Positions 1 to 11,402 of a DNA stretch of 64,000 nucleotides are shown piece by piece. Each line of letters starts with the position of its first letter. Positions within the stretch are counted from its first letter, which is position 1. Source of the stretch: Botryosphaeria dothidea (taxonomy: Eukaryota > Ascomycota > Dothideomycetes > Botryosphaeriales > Botryosphaeriaceae); assembly GCA_011503125.2 (NCBI GenBank), contig WWBZ02000051.1, positions 1,736,001-1,800,000 on the forward strand. The letters run 5' to 3'. Position numbers and translations under genes: made by a program. The notes under the pieces were generated by a model. That model was not told the DNA's origin. It did no database searches and saw only the letters and a program-made list of their open reading frames with translations.

Positions 1-199
1 GCTCGCGCTGGATGCGCGACTCGTGCGCGACGAAGGAGCGCAGGCAGGCCGGGCGCGAGGCCTGGAACTCGTGGGACGGCGGCAGGCGCTCGAGCAGTGG
101 CGCCAGGTGCGTGTAGATGCCGAGCTCCCAGTCGACGAGCGTGCCGAAGCAGTCGAAGGTCAGGGCGCGGAAGGAGGCGAGGGAGCGGTCGGACGGCAT
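1..199 (-). CDS. Haloacid dehalogenase-like hydrolase (type II), N-terminal part
   Basis: Only the first 66 or so codons are in the window; the rest lies beyond the left edge. The start codon is the ATG at 199-197. Residues 13-23 read [11 protein letters not shown], the first HAD motif (Asp-x-x-Gly-Thr) with the nucleophilic aspartate, followed by WELGIYTHL as in fungal L-2-haloacid dehalogenase-type proteins. Family members hydrolyse carbon-halogen or phosphate-ester bonds through an aspartyl intermediate; the substrate here cannot be told. Codon use is strongly GC-rich at third positions. The open frame on the opposite strand over the same bases is a shadow. Confidence 0.8.
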   Translation of the reverse strand, partial: MPSDRSLASFRALTFDCFGTLVDWELGIYTHLAPLLERLPPSHEFQASRPACLRSFVAHESRIQRE

Positions 200-892
200 T
201 TTTTCGAGGAAGTAGATTGGGTGAAGAGGCTTGGCCTGACGGTGTCTGGAGTTGAGGTCTGAGTAGAGGCTGAGGTGTAAGCAACCGTGGGGCTTGGGGT
301 AAGGGTGTTTTCTGCGGGTGTTTAGTTGCGGGGGTACGATGTTAATAAGAAGTCAGGGTCCGAAAGCTGGTTAGTCAAGAGCAGATGTCAATGAATGTCT
401 AGTGCGCTTCCAAGCATCGCGAAGCATTGGCCTTGCTTGATTTGCGGGATGTTTTGGGTTGTTACTCCGGCGGAAAGCGGGCAAACGTGGGGCATAGGAC
501 GTGCGTCATGATCAGCCCCTCATCCGGAAAAGTCGTTGCCGCTTTGGCTCGAGCGCTGCGGGTTAATGGAGGCAACATAGCATCCCTGAACGTCTTTGGG
601 TGCCTGAGCTCCAGTCAATCCATAGCAAGGAAGACCGGTGAGTGATATACATGTCGGTGCGAAACATTCTATATCCATCTTTGTTCCAATTCTCGCTACG
701 ATTGGCGTCTGCCCTTGTGTATACGTTAAGTTGGAATCCGTTCCTATAATACTTTTTGAATGGACCCCGATAAACGACAGTAGATTTACTCAGCGTTGAA
801 ATGATCCATGAATTCGAGTGCCTAGAAATAGAGGGCCGGCCCTTATCCACAAATTCCTCCGTTCTTAAGCCTTTCCAGTTACCACGCGTCTT
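200..892. other. Intergenic: upstream of the HAD gene, downstream of the Ybp-like gene
   Basis: No convincing gene on either strand. The left part should hold the promoter of the HAD gene and the right part the 3' end of the Ybp-like transcript. Short open frames here show no family motif. Confidence 0.5.
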
Positions 893-2947
893 CTACGCGC
901 CGTTGAGTGCCTTAACACCCCTCTCAACCCTATCCAAGACATCCTCCAGGACATTCAAATCTGCCAATCCAGTCGCAGTGCTGTCCTCACCTTCCTCACC
1001 TCTCAACTGTCCTCCTTGCTCTAACGACTTACGGAACGAACCTACCGCTTGTCTCAACGGGAAGAGATAGCTGCCACCAACATCATTACCCTCATGCAAC
1101 CCAGGGATATCGAGGACCTTGTGTAGGGGTTTTGCGGAGAGAAGCAAATAGTAGAAGTTGAGCGTTGCAAGGTAGAATGACAGATCAAGCTTGAACTTCT
1201 GCCAAGCCTCCGAAATGGATGGTCCAGACAGATCGTGCGTGATTTCAGGGAACAGGAACGGCGCAACGGTAGCGAGGGCGACTGAAGTCGCGAAGATGGA
1301 TTGTGCCTCAGGGTCCGTGTCGGTAGCTGTCGAAGTAGAGCGGGAATGGCCAGGGGTCTTGCCTGATGGGGCGGAAGCTGGTTGCTGTGCGGCTTGAAGG
1401 GTCGCTATGTTTGCTTCGATCGTTTCGCCCTTGAGCCAGCCGACGGCGGTAGCTTTAAGGTTTTCATAGGGGCAATGTTCGAGAGTGTCACGTATGAAAG
1501 TGAGGCGAACGAGGTCGGAAGGATGAGAGCGTAGTACCGTTGTCGTAAGGTAATGAGCGTTGTAACGGAGAGTAGGCGACGGGTTGTTCGCTGCTAGGAG
1601 GGAAGTCACCTGCAGATATTTGATGAAGTCCTCATCTTCTGTTGGTTCGCCGATCTTGTTCTTCTCCACCGCCAGAATCCCAAGAGTTAAAAGACTGTCT
1701 ACTAGAGCGTTTGAATGGAGGCCAGTGTCCATTGCCGACACGAGACCGACAAAATTGTGGAGAATTGTGGCATGATCTGGAAATACCGGGATGTCCTTTG
1801 TCGAGGTTGGAAGTTCGTAAATGACCTCACCTATCTTTCGTGCGGTCAAAAGATATAGGGCGCCTGTCTTCGAAAGCGGAATATCCTCAGCTGCAGCTGG
1901 AGGCTCTTCCTCTTCTGCAGGCAGCTTGCTTGGCTCCGGATTCGTGTCTTTGATCGCAGCAAGTATGTCATCCGACCCAACGCCGAGATCTACCGAGAGT
2001 GCAGCTAACTGCCCAACAATGCCTGTCCTTGCAATGAGCGGCTCTTCGTTATTATAACGTTCCGCAAAAGTCTTTTTGTTCGGAATGTTGCGCTCAGGAT
2101 GCAACTTTTCATGCACACGACTAGCCCACGACAGTCCTGGTGTGTCGTCAAAAGAGAATGAGTCCATGTAATCCTCAAGAACGTGCGTGAGGAAGGACTG
2201 AAGCAATCTCTTCTGCAAATTGTCCTCCGCCGGTGAAGGTGACTCCTTTGATGCTTCTGGATCCGGTGCTGGGGCTGTGTTGTTGGAGCTTGAGAGCGAG
2301 AAACTGCTGGTTCTTGGCGGGAGGTGAGGACGCTTTGTTCCAGACAGCGTCTTGATGAATTTCGTGACTGCTGGCGTAAGTTCTCCAGTGGAGGGACCAG
2401 CCTCGCCGTATGCGCTCAATACCGCCTGCAGAGAAGTCGAAAGGAACCGGCTTGGAAACTTGGTCTTGATGCGCGGGTGCAGTACGGACAGCATGGAAAG
2501 AAGGGCCTCAAACTGAACGATCGGGAGGGGAGCCTTGCTGGAGGTGTGTGCGTGCTCCACGCTCGACTCGCCCGTGACACTTTCCTCATCCGAGAGAATG
2601 GCATTATCTGTTGCACGTGCGAGAGCTTCGTCATCATCATCTTCTTCTTGCTCGATGGCGCTGAAATCGACCAGGCGCAGAGCCTCGGTGACCTTGAGAA
2701 CGACCTCGCGCGGGTTGCCAAGACGAGCAATGTCTTGCAGACACTGTTCCGAGGCGGGCAGCAAAGGGAGCAGAAGTTGGACGAGATCCCAACCGATATT
2801 TTGAGTGAGCTCGGGATCTTGCAGAACTCGGTGCAACATGGGCAGCAACTCGGGGCTCAAGTTGTGCTCTATGAGGGTGAGGTAGGTCAAATAGTCCATG
2901 ACGGGCGGGCGCCCCGCAATGAGGGGATGCTCATCTTCGGAGCTCAT
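893..2947 (-). CDS. Ybp1/Ybp2-Alf4-glomulin family protein (Kinetochor_Ybp2 / DUF1760)
   Basis: Uninterrupted 684-residue frame. It is an all-helical, HEAT-like protein with acidic low-complexity loops: a run of Glu/Asp near residues 100-106, a Ser/Thr-rich stretch near 205-235, and an acidic Pro/Ala segment near 335-350. The conserved C-terminal half has the LTARKIGEVIYELPTSTKDIP and DTLEHCPYENLKATAVGWLKG blocks that I associate with the fungal YAP-binding/Alf4/glomulin family. In budding yeast Ybp1 supports the oxidative-stress response through Yap1 and Ybp2 acts at the kinetochore; which role applies here cannot be decided. The start at 2947 (MSSEDEHPLI) opens the frame and faces LSM3 across a 603-bp divergent promoter. 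Confidence 0.75.
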   Translation of the reverse strand: MSSEDEHPLIAGRPPVMDYLTYLTLIEHNLSPELLPMLHRVLQDPELTQNIGWDLVQLLLPLLPASEQCLQDIARLGNPREVVLKVTEALRLVDFSAIEQEEDDDDEALARATDNAILSDEESVTGESSVEHAHTSSKAPLPIVQFEALLSMLSVLHPRIKTKFPSRFLSTSLQAVLSAYGEAGPSTGELTPAVTKFIKTLSGTKRPHLPPRTSSFSLSSSNNTAPAPDPEASKESPSPAEDNLQKRLLQSFLTHVLEDYMDSFSFDDTPGLSWASRVHEKLHPERNIPNKKTFAERYNNEEPLIARTGIVGQLAALSVDLGVGSDDILAAIKDTNPEPSKLPAEEEEPPAAAEDIPLSKTGALYLLTARKIGEVIYELPTSTKDIPVFPDHATILHNFVGLVSAMDTGLHSNALVDSLLTLGILAVEKNKIGEPTEDEDFIKYLQVTSLLAANNPSPTLRYNAHYLTTTVLRSHPSDLVRLTFIRDTLEHCPYENLKATAVGWLKGETIEANIATLQAAQQPASAPSGKTPGHSRSTSTATDTDPEAQSIFATSVALATVAPFLFPEITHDLSGPSISEAWQKFKLDLSFYLATLNFYYLLLSAKPLHKVLDIPGLHEGNDVGGSYLFPLRQAVGSFRKSLEQGGQLRGEEGEDSTATGLADLNVLEDVLDRVERGVKALNGA

Positions 2948-3550
2948 GGTGGGGCACTGGCTGGCGGCGTCGCTGAGGATATGAGATGGAGATTCTGGTG
3001 GAGCGAATGCGCGAGTTGAAGGAGTAATGTGGGTGGAGGAGACCAGGCCAGCAGGGAGATGTCGATGTCAATGATCTGTGGCAGGGTTTGGGAAGGCACT
3101 GGCTTGGTCAGAGCAAACCGTGAAACTGCGGCAGCGTCATCATCATCGTGGCGTTCGCTGCGCCCGAATCCTAGCTGCCAAAATCACGTGGCGCCGTTCG
3201 CAACGCGCGAATCATCCAGCGCATCCAGTCTTTGTCGACAACCACGTTCAAGCCAGATGCTGGCCCGGCGGCAACCGAGACACACGGCAAGGCGCGTTTT
3301 TCCATGCGCGAGCGGCCGGCGGGGATCATAGGGAACGCGCTGGCCTCCGCTCTTTCCGCCCGCGGCGCGAAAGCAGCTGACCGTCGGAGGTCTTGGCACC
3401 AACATCGCGGCCGAGACACCAACCGCCGTCATCACGGAAGCTCTCCCACGACCCCGGCAAGCTCGACGCTCATTCCCGCCCACTTCGCCACCGAACTTCC
3501 ATCCCTCACGCGCTGCATACCACTTCAATCGCGCACGCATAACATAACCT
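2948..3550. promoter_or_regulatory. Divergent promoter between the Ybp-like gene and LSM3
   Basis: 603 bp separate the two start codons, which point away from each other, so both promoters and 5' leaders must lie here. No TATA box is obvious. The overlapping open frames on both strands have biased composition and no domain signature. Confidence 0.5.
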
Positions 3551-4088
3551 ATGGCTGACGTCGAAGATGCCGGCGCGGGCGCGCCCGTCAACGAGCCTCT
3601 CGATCTTGTGCGCCTCTGCCTCGACGAAGTCGTATTTGTCAAGTTGCGGGGCGATCGCGAGTTGAAGGGACGTCTACATGTAAGTCGCTGAACCTCTGCT
3701 CCTCTTTGCGCATCATGGATCCGGCCTCAGCAGCAATGGAGAGTACGAAACGTGGAGGCTAATGTTTTCTTCTTTGGGCGAATAGGCATATGACAGCCAT
3801 TGCAACCTTGTGCTCGGCGACGTCGAGGAGACGATATACGTGGTCGAAGAAGATGCAAATGAGGAGGAAGTCGTGAGGGTACGGTCATATCACACTACAA
3901 AGACCAATGCGCGACGCTGACAACATTGTAGACTGTTAAGAAGCAGTCAGAAATGCTTTTCGTACGAGGTATGTGCCCAAAGCTAAAACGTGGTCTGATG
4001 GCATGGCATCATGAAATGATCATGTGCTGATTCTGGGCTATCAACAGGCGATTCGGTTGTCCTCATCTCTCCGCAAGCACCCGCATGA
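3551..4088 (+). CDS. LSM3: U6 snRNA-associated Sm-like protein LSm3
   Basis: Four exons: 3551-3679, 3786-3878, 3932-3968 and 4048-4088. They give a 99-residue protein, the usual LSm3 size. All introns are GT...AG (106, 53 and 79 bp). Residues about 17-50 form Sm motif 1 ([20 protein letters not shown], then the [19 protein letters not shown] block). Sm motif 2 is [13 protein letters not shown], with the RG-D RNA-binding signature. LSm3 is part of the heptameric LSm2-8 ring that binds the 3' U-tract of U6 snRNA in splicing, and of the cytoplasmic LSm1-7 ring in mRNA decay. The gene is missed by simple ORF calling because of its short exons. The frame is continuous across every junction and ends PQAPA-stop. 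Confidence 0.95.
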
Positions 4089-5866
4089 TCGGCTACGAAC
4101 TCAACCTACACTTAGCACTTCCAGCGTGTTTTCAGGCATCGTACACATGGAAAACCCCCTATTCTGGGTTCAATGGACAAATTTAGCATGGCGTGCTGGC
4201 GAATGAGGGACTACAGGCGTCCGCTGAGCGGGCGGGGTTCAGGAGAATTTGCAAGAGGCGTCAGCGCGGAAGTCCCCAATTTCTCACGAAAAAAGGCGGA
4301 GAGGCATTGAGAGCTTGACCTATTTGGAGCTCGGCAAACGCACGTGTTGCCATCAATGGCGAGATGGCTGAAGACATACCTCAGAAAATAGAACACACTT
4401 TACTTGGCCAAGTCCATGATCAGCCTTCATCGCCATATTTGCTTGGTTTCAGTCTATGTTACAGAGCCCTCAATGCACGTTATGGAGAACTGAGCCTTGA
4501 TGCCTATACCGTGCCATAGAAAGTCCGGGAAATCTGTACCAAAACACCAAGCTCAAGATATTATGGGGTCTGCTTCAGAATCATCGTAGCAAGGTCTAAA
4601 TCTTGGGAATCGAATCAACCTGGGTGTGGTTGAACTGTCTCAGCTATTTTCAATTGGCTCATCATATTACGTCCTGATTTATGAACGGGATGGAGGCTTT
4701 GTTTGTGCAAGCGTCAACACATGAAGAATTCATCCTTTTTTTTCTTCCTGGTAAAAACGCATTCTCTCGATTGAGTTCTCTGAAGGACCGTTTGGTGGTG
4801 CAAATAGAAATCTTAAAGTGCAGACCCCAGGAACTTTTTCATCACCATGCAAACACCAACCAATGTAAGAGGGTATACCATGAGTAAGATTTGATCCAGC
4901 ACTGTAATGCAATCGGAAAGGCCATTGACTGATGACTCTGAGCGTGCGCAGCGTGTCATCAACCACATCAGCAACATGAATAGTACTCCTTTTTCCCATT
5001 CCTCCCACCGTCATCCCGCCATCACCAGTCCATCCGTCCGCAATACCCGTTGAAAAGAGAAGAAAACCAAACCCCATCCACATCAAACCGTTAATCTTCA
5101 GATATCCTCCCATTAGCGCCATGACCAGCAATGAAAACCTTTTCTACCCATCGCCAGTGCCAGCTGATCCTTCGCAAAGCTTTGTACATCGGGGAAAGCG
5201 CAAACAAACAGAAAAGAACCTGCGGGCACAGAACATGTTCTGGGAAACGTGGGGAATAGTGTGAAAGGGGAATTAAGTGATCGTCTCGTCGTGACTTCAT
5301 AAGTACTCTTTTCTTTGTATGCTTTGTGGTGATGATTGTACTTCTGTGCTTGTCGCTCGACGCTCGAGAACTGAAGGTGAATAACATGAAGCAACAAGAC
5401 TGCAAAGGAGATTTGTGATGACTCTTCTTCAGCTGCTGAGAGGGAAGGGTATCGGAGAGTATCCAATTATCCCGCGAAGCTCTCAGCGGGAGAAGAGGAG
5501 CGAGTCGTGGCGATTGCCCCGGCCCGCCGAGTCCAATAAGACAATGCCCAAAGGTGTCCAGCTTCAGGAAGGATGCTCAATCTGCACTTATGAGAGCAAG
5601 AAGCGAGCATCTCCATCGGTCTGGGGGTATAATACCTAGGTGTTTACTCATGGACAGAGGCGCCTAGTGGGAAAGAATGGTAATATCAGCTGGCTCTCCA
5701 AAAAGCAAGCAAAAAACAACCCCCAAGTTCTGCACTGTCTCAGGCCCTCGCAAGGATACAAAATGCCAAAGACTAAGCCAATTTCTGGAGGGCGGTGGAA
5801 CATACAGAACGCTGCGATGCGACGAGAGGCCGTGGAACAAGGCAACAGCTCTGGAATATTGTTTGA
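4089..5866. other. Intergenic between convergent LSM3 and cyclin genes
   Basis: About 1.8 kb between two convergent 3' ends. It should contain both 3' UTRs. I see no gene, tRNA or repeat. The longest open frames (up to about 130 codons) have no recognisable domain. Confidence 0.5.
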
Positions 5867-8021
5867 TCACTTGCGGTGCCAGGATCCAGTGCCATAACTA
5901 TCGCGGTGCGCCTGCTGGGGGAGCTGGAAGCCCTTTCGGATCTCGGCTTCGACAAAGAGAGAAGCACGCTTGTAACGCTTGTCGGCGTACTTCTCGAAGA
6001 CGGCGGAGTGGTGTTTCTGAGGCTGCTCGCTGCATTCCAGAATGACCGCTACGAGTGAACGGAGTTGGGACCAGGTGTAGCCCGAGTAATGAACGTGAGC
6101 CTTACTCTATGAAGGGTTAGCAACAAGCTCAACGGAAACTTAGTCATTCATGCTTACCCAGTCACCCTTCTTGAGCATAAAACGAGCGAGACAGTGTGCA
6201 CCAGCTGCGAGAAAGCTGGGAACGCATCCAACGAAACGCTCGTCCATGACAGTGATTTCCAAGAAGTACTTTGCGAGCGTACGAGTCTCCAGGTCATAGT
6301 CATCGGCTTTGCTTATCCGGCGGAGGAAGCTCATGGGTCCAGGCCAGCCAAGTTCAAACTGAAGCATGCTAAGCATGAAACGCTCAGCCTTGAGAATTTC
6401 ATCAACCGTGTATCCGCCATCGACCATGTAGACAATCTCTGAAACAGAAGGGCAGTTGATCTCCTCATACTTGGCGGCGACGAAGATTGCAGTGGCACCA
6501 ACGAGTTGAAGCTTGCCCAGGGATACGACTTTGCAGGAGAGGAAGCGATCGACGTAGTTGACGGCAAGGAATAGGGTCTCCGGAAGTAGTGTAAATCTGT
6601 GGTGAACCTGGACGAGCCAGTCCATGAGAACTGAACGCATAGACCATTGAATCTCTGCTTGGTTGTCCATGTAGAATGGGTTAGGCCTCATGCGATCCTG
6701 TGAAAAATGTGAGTCATTAGACGGAAGTAACTAGGTGTTTCATGGCATACCTCAAGTTGTCTCATGTAGTCGAAGATTTCATCACCATATTCAGCGACCA
6801 TAGACGTGTCCCATGCCTCGTCTTCGATATCCTCAGGAGTCTTGGTAGCCTCAACATACATCGCAGCTTCCTCCAACTCTCGACGACTGCGCGCAGTAAA
6901 CCTAGGGGCAAGAACAACGGTCACGCCGCCGGTCGTGTTGTCTGCCCTGTGCCTCAGGGAGCGAGTAGTGTATCCGGTGTAGCCGTCGGCATCGTAGTAC
7001 TCCTCATCTTCTTCATCCCAGTACTCTTCGAATCTTTCAGCCTCTGCAAGCGCAATAGCCTCCGCCTTAGCGTCTTGCTTCTCGTTCTCGACTTCATCGA
7101 CGGGCAATTCCGGGACCTCGGCGTATTCCTCATCGGTGGCCTCTTCTTCGGTCGGGATGACTTCGAGACCGGCAATATGGTGGCATTCCTCAGCAGCGAT
7201 GGCAGTCTCGAGACTGGTAGTGGATTCCTCGCTCGCAAGTGTGGTGTTCTCCTCAATGACTTCCTCAACCACGCTCTCCACTTTGGGAAGCTTTTCCGAC
7301 GGAGGCGAAAGCTGGGGGGCAGTGTTACTTCTCTCACGACGGCGGATAGGCTCGACCTCGAGTGGTGCGATAGGCTCTTTGAAGACCGTAGTACTCCGCT
7401 TCGAGATGACCTTCTTAGCGTGCACAGCCTGAGGCGCGACTTCGGCGGTATTGGACTTAAGCGCAACCGATTCAGCGACAGCGGGCTTCTGTGCAATGGA
7501 AGCAAGCGGTCGCTGAGCCGGACGAAGGATCGCGGCAGGCTTAGTAGTCTCCTGGATGGGAGCGAGCGCAGTCTCCTTCTTCAGAGCAAGTGCACCCTTG
7601 CCAGCAACAGCGGAATCGTCTTTGACTAGGGGCGCGTTGCGTGCGGTGTTGCTCACGTCGGCGAAAGCAGTGCGCTTTGCGGCAGCCTTGATGCCGCCAT
7701 TCTGGGCTAAAGACGAGAGCGCGGGCGTAGACTTATTGCGCTGATGGATGGTCTTGCCTGCGGGAGCAGCAGGGACACTGTTCTCGTTGTGGATGCGCAA
7801 AGAGCGCAGGGGGCGCTGAGGCTGCTCGCGACATCCGATTAGCTTTTCGCTGCGACAAAGGGCCATTGGACGGAGGAAGACGGGAGTGGGGAGAGTTTTC
7901 GGCGAGTCAGCGTGCATGGAGCTCGGGGGAAGGTTGCTCTGGAGCTTGAGGCCGAGGCGTGGCAGAGGGGGCGCAAGTGGCAGCGGCAGGCATTGATGAG
8001 AATACGTACCTTCGCATCCAT
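5867..8021 (-). CDS. G2/mitotic B-type cyclin
   Basis: Proposed exons on the minus strand: 8021-8010, 7821-6751, 6697-6158 and 6106-5867, giving about 620 residues. The tiny first exon (MDAK) splices GTACGT...GAGCAG onto PQRPLRSLRIHNEN, as I recall for dothideomycete cyclin B. The acceptor could also lie one codon upstream, and a start at 7917 is the single-exon alternative. A destruction-box-like motif RTAFADVSN sits in the N-terminal region. The first cyclin box has the diagnostic MRSVLMDWLVQVHHRF and ETLFLAVNYVDRFLS; the C-terminal box runs through FLEITVMDERFVG into the last exon (SQLRSLVAVILEC). It should activate Cdk1 at G2/M and be degraded through APC/C. The long acidic N-terminal extension is Glu-rich. 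Confidence 0.92.
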
Positions 8022-11000
8022 GGTGGCAGGATGCAGCGATGCGTTGTTAGCAGTGGCGAGGCTGGTGTGGAGCGCGCGGGTGGAGTGGAATCGGGTCGGC
8101 GATCCTCAGCACTTGAAGGAACGGTGAGCTCGCGGGCACAACAAACAACCGTGACAGCGACGGCAGCGTTCCGCGGCGCGCGCGTGGGTGGATCTCTCGC
8201 GGGATGCTGAGGGCCGGCGCACAGTCAAGCCGCAAGAGCACGTATAACAGTGCTCGCGGATAAGGCGGTGCTGCAGAACAATGGAGACGGTGAGGCGGTG
8301 GAGAGCGTGGTCGAGAGAGTGCGTTGGAGCTCGCACCGCTGTAAAAGGCGCGGCTACTGTTTTGGCTGCGCTGTAAACAACAGCAACAGCAACGGACCGG
8401 GGCCGGGTTAAACCCTGCAAGGGCAGGCACGGAAAAACGGGCGGCCGCCACCGATGGGTCTTGGCGCAAAAAGGCGACGGTCCCCACATGTCGTCACCCT
8501 GTCACCTCGCTGTTCCCCGCGCGTCTCCAAAGATGCGATCGTTAAAGCGCACCGCTCCGGGCTCGCCGCCATGCTCGTCGCGCGCACTATCTGCGGCTTC
8601 TATATAGGTCGCAGGACTCCCCGCAGCCCGCAACCAGATTTTTGATCCACCCGCACCCTTCTGGCGCCCCCGGTGCAAACCCCACGCCGGCGGGATCTTG
8701 GACCAGTGCGCGCGCCAGGTGATGCGTCCCTGGCGCGCGGGAACGTGACCTGGCATGCGCCCATTTCGACTCCAGCGACCACGCCGCGCGACCAGCGCTC
8801 CGTTCTGCATTTGCTTTGCGCCTGTTCTACGCCTGTTCTGTGTCTGTTCCGCACTTGCGCAGGGTGCTGGCAGGCTGTTGGGCCGTCCGATGGCTTGTGT
8901 CGAGTGCCAGCAGTGCGCCCCACTCCAGCCTATCAATCGGCACCCGCTTTCCTAACTAAAACTCACCTATCCTGCAAGCGATTCGAACGTCGTGCGCTGC
9001 GCTCCTCCTCGCGCCGCGCTCCACTAAGCACCTGCGCCCTCAGCCGTGCCGATGGCGGCAGCAGCCGGCAGCGAGGGCGCACCGGGCGTCCTTTTGACGC
9101 TCGAAAGCGCGGGTAGAGTGCGCAGATCTGCCGTGATGCTGCTGTCGCTGAAGAACACCCGCCGTCTCCACCTGGGCCGTCCGCCATGCGTCCAGACGCA
9201 ACAGCTTCTCCCTGGAGCGCATGGCCTGTTTCCGCGCTCTGCGCGACAGCACGGTGTGGAGAAGGGCCGCGTCGCATCACCATCGCCTGTTCCCTCAGGC
9301 CTTCCGGCGTAATTGCGGAGAGACAGTCTTGCGCCGTCCGCTGCGATCTGCCAAGTGCAGCTGCAAGCATGCGAACTCGGCAACGGCGAGAGCGTGGTCT
9401 CGCCAGCGCGCGCCCTCTGGCCGCCTTTGCGCGATGTGTTTGCTCGAATCGACGGGGGCTGCTGAGTCGCCATACAGCGGATGGCCATGCCGCGCAGTCC
9501 CTTGTGTGGAGCAGCCACCTGGGGACCCATCATGACCGCCTCAGAGGCGCAGCGCCGCGCCCGCGCAGTCCCTGGCCAGCTCGAACGCCTCTGCATGCGC
9601 TCGCGACCTCAGCGACGATGTTTTGCAGCCTGGCCGCCTTGCCGTTGGGTGGGCGCATGGCCGGTGGAAGCGCGGCCTCAGATTGTGCGATCCGCCCCGA
9701 CGGCCGCAACATATCTGCGGCAGCAGATGTCATTGGCCGCGCCAGCCAGCGAGATCCAGGTTACTCAGGTACCGCTAGCGCGGAGGGTTGCCCGCATAAC
9801 ATGCAGACGATTGAAGGTCGAGGTGACCGTCTGGCAGGCGATGCGGCTGCATGCGAGGATATATATGCCCAGCGCGCAGCGGTCTGGATGGCTGCTTCAC
9901 TTGGCTGCGGAAATAGGTGGTTTGCGATGGCGACACAGCCAACAGAGCAGCTCACGCTAGCACCAGCTGCGTTTCTCGTAGCGACGGAGCTTGTCTGGCA
10001 TGCATTAGCAGCCCTGCTGCGGATTGGCCCGCCGCGCTGAGCTCGGGAAGTCTGGCTTCGAACACCTGCGCAGCACGGGTATGCGCCGCGCCCGCCGTGA
10101 GCGTGCTGGCTGCGCGCCCTGGGCCTGCCTTACCGCTGCCCGTGCTCGCCGTATCATCTAAGCCAAGTTGCGGTGCTTGTGCTTGGGGGCTAGTCTCAAC
10201 TTTAGGTACCGTGAGGGCTGCCAGCTCGATCCGGATTGCAGGCCTCAGGAAGCGCACCCGCCCGCGCGGCCATGTCATGGGTGCCGCGCAGCGCAGCACT
10301 GAGCACCATTGCGCCTCTGAGCTCTGCGACCGCGGCCGGCTGGCGTCTTGGTGTTTGGCACTTGCGCCTGCCCCCGGGTCGGCGCCCGCTGCGTCTCCAA
10401 CGCCCCGTATGGCGGCGCGCATCACGTTATAAGGGAAACGCCCGAATAAGCTCGCATGTGAAGCGCAATTGATGGGCATCTGAGTCGCCTTTGCCCTATC
10501 CAGCCCACTTTACCATCTGGATCCGCATCCTTGGGTTGGCGGTGCGGTGTTGAGCGCATAAGTTGAGCATCCGGCCCGCCTGACACTCGCTAGTCGAGCG
10601 TCGCTGGCCGTCACACATCCTCCTCTCCGACTGACCTCCCAGCCTGTGCCAACAACACTCACCCCAAGGCACAACCCTTCCCGTAAGTGTCCTGCCGCTT
10701 TCGCCAGAGCCCTCCCGACACAGTCTTCACTCTTTTACCGTCCGCCGTGTCCGCCTCGCCCATATCGTGCCGCCTGAACTGACGTATCGGTGTGCCACAG
10801 ACGACGACCCGGCGCTTCACGGAACGCCCTCAACACCAGCGCCCACGCTTCATCCTTTCTCGCACGGTATGTCATTACTTTCAAGTGCCAGATGCGACCG
10901 CATTCACGGCCATTTACCACATCGTGTCCATCGCATCGCTGCTGAGGGTCCTTCTCCTCGGCGCTGCTCCTCCGCCCTTGGGCACCTCCCAGCAGTCCTG

Positions 11001-11402
11001 AGACGCCCGCAACAGCCAGAAGCTCATTTAAGCCATCAAACCTCTCACTGATCCCAAGCGATGGCCTTGATAGCAGATTGCTAACAAAATCCGTGGTCCA
11101 GGTTGCTGCCCTCCTCCTTTGACCGCTCCTCCACCGACCCCCTCTTCGATTCGCGACACCGGCAGGATCGGTGTCTGCCCGAACAACTTCAGCGGGCACG
11201 ACACAAATTCGAGTGCCGGCGACCTCAACGGAAGCCTCCATACCTCTTGTATCACCCGGGTACACTTGGTATGGAAGTGTCGAACCTGCTCACCGACTCC
11301 ACCTACAACCTGAGCCGCCAAGCAAAAACAGCCATCGAAACCCAACAAACATCACAACAACAGTTCAGAAGGGACCACTACACAAGCGACAACAGATACA
11401 AT
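8022..11402. other. 3.4-kb GC-rich region without a recognisable gene
   Basis: It lies between two divergent genes, the cyclin (-) and the C-terminal Zn2Cys6 factor (+). Many overlapping open frames occur on both strands (the largest, 9186-10040 +, has 284 codons). All are Ala/Arg/Ser/Cys-rich without motifs, as expected of GC-rich non-coding DNA. From about 10,600 the plus strand becomes pyrimidine-rich, typical of a long fungal 5' leader in front of the factor at 11,403. Leader introns are possible but not resolved. Confidence 0.5.

Noticed and set aside
9186..10040. 284-codon open frame on the plus strand
   Set aside because: Frames of similar length are open on the other strand over the same GC-rich bases; composition is Ala/Arg/Cys/Ser-rich and no motif or intron logic supports it.
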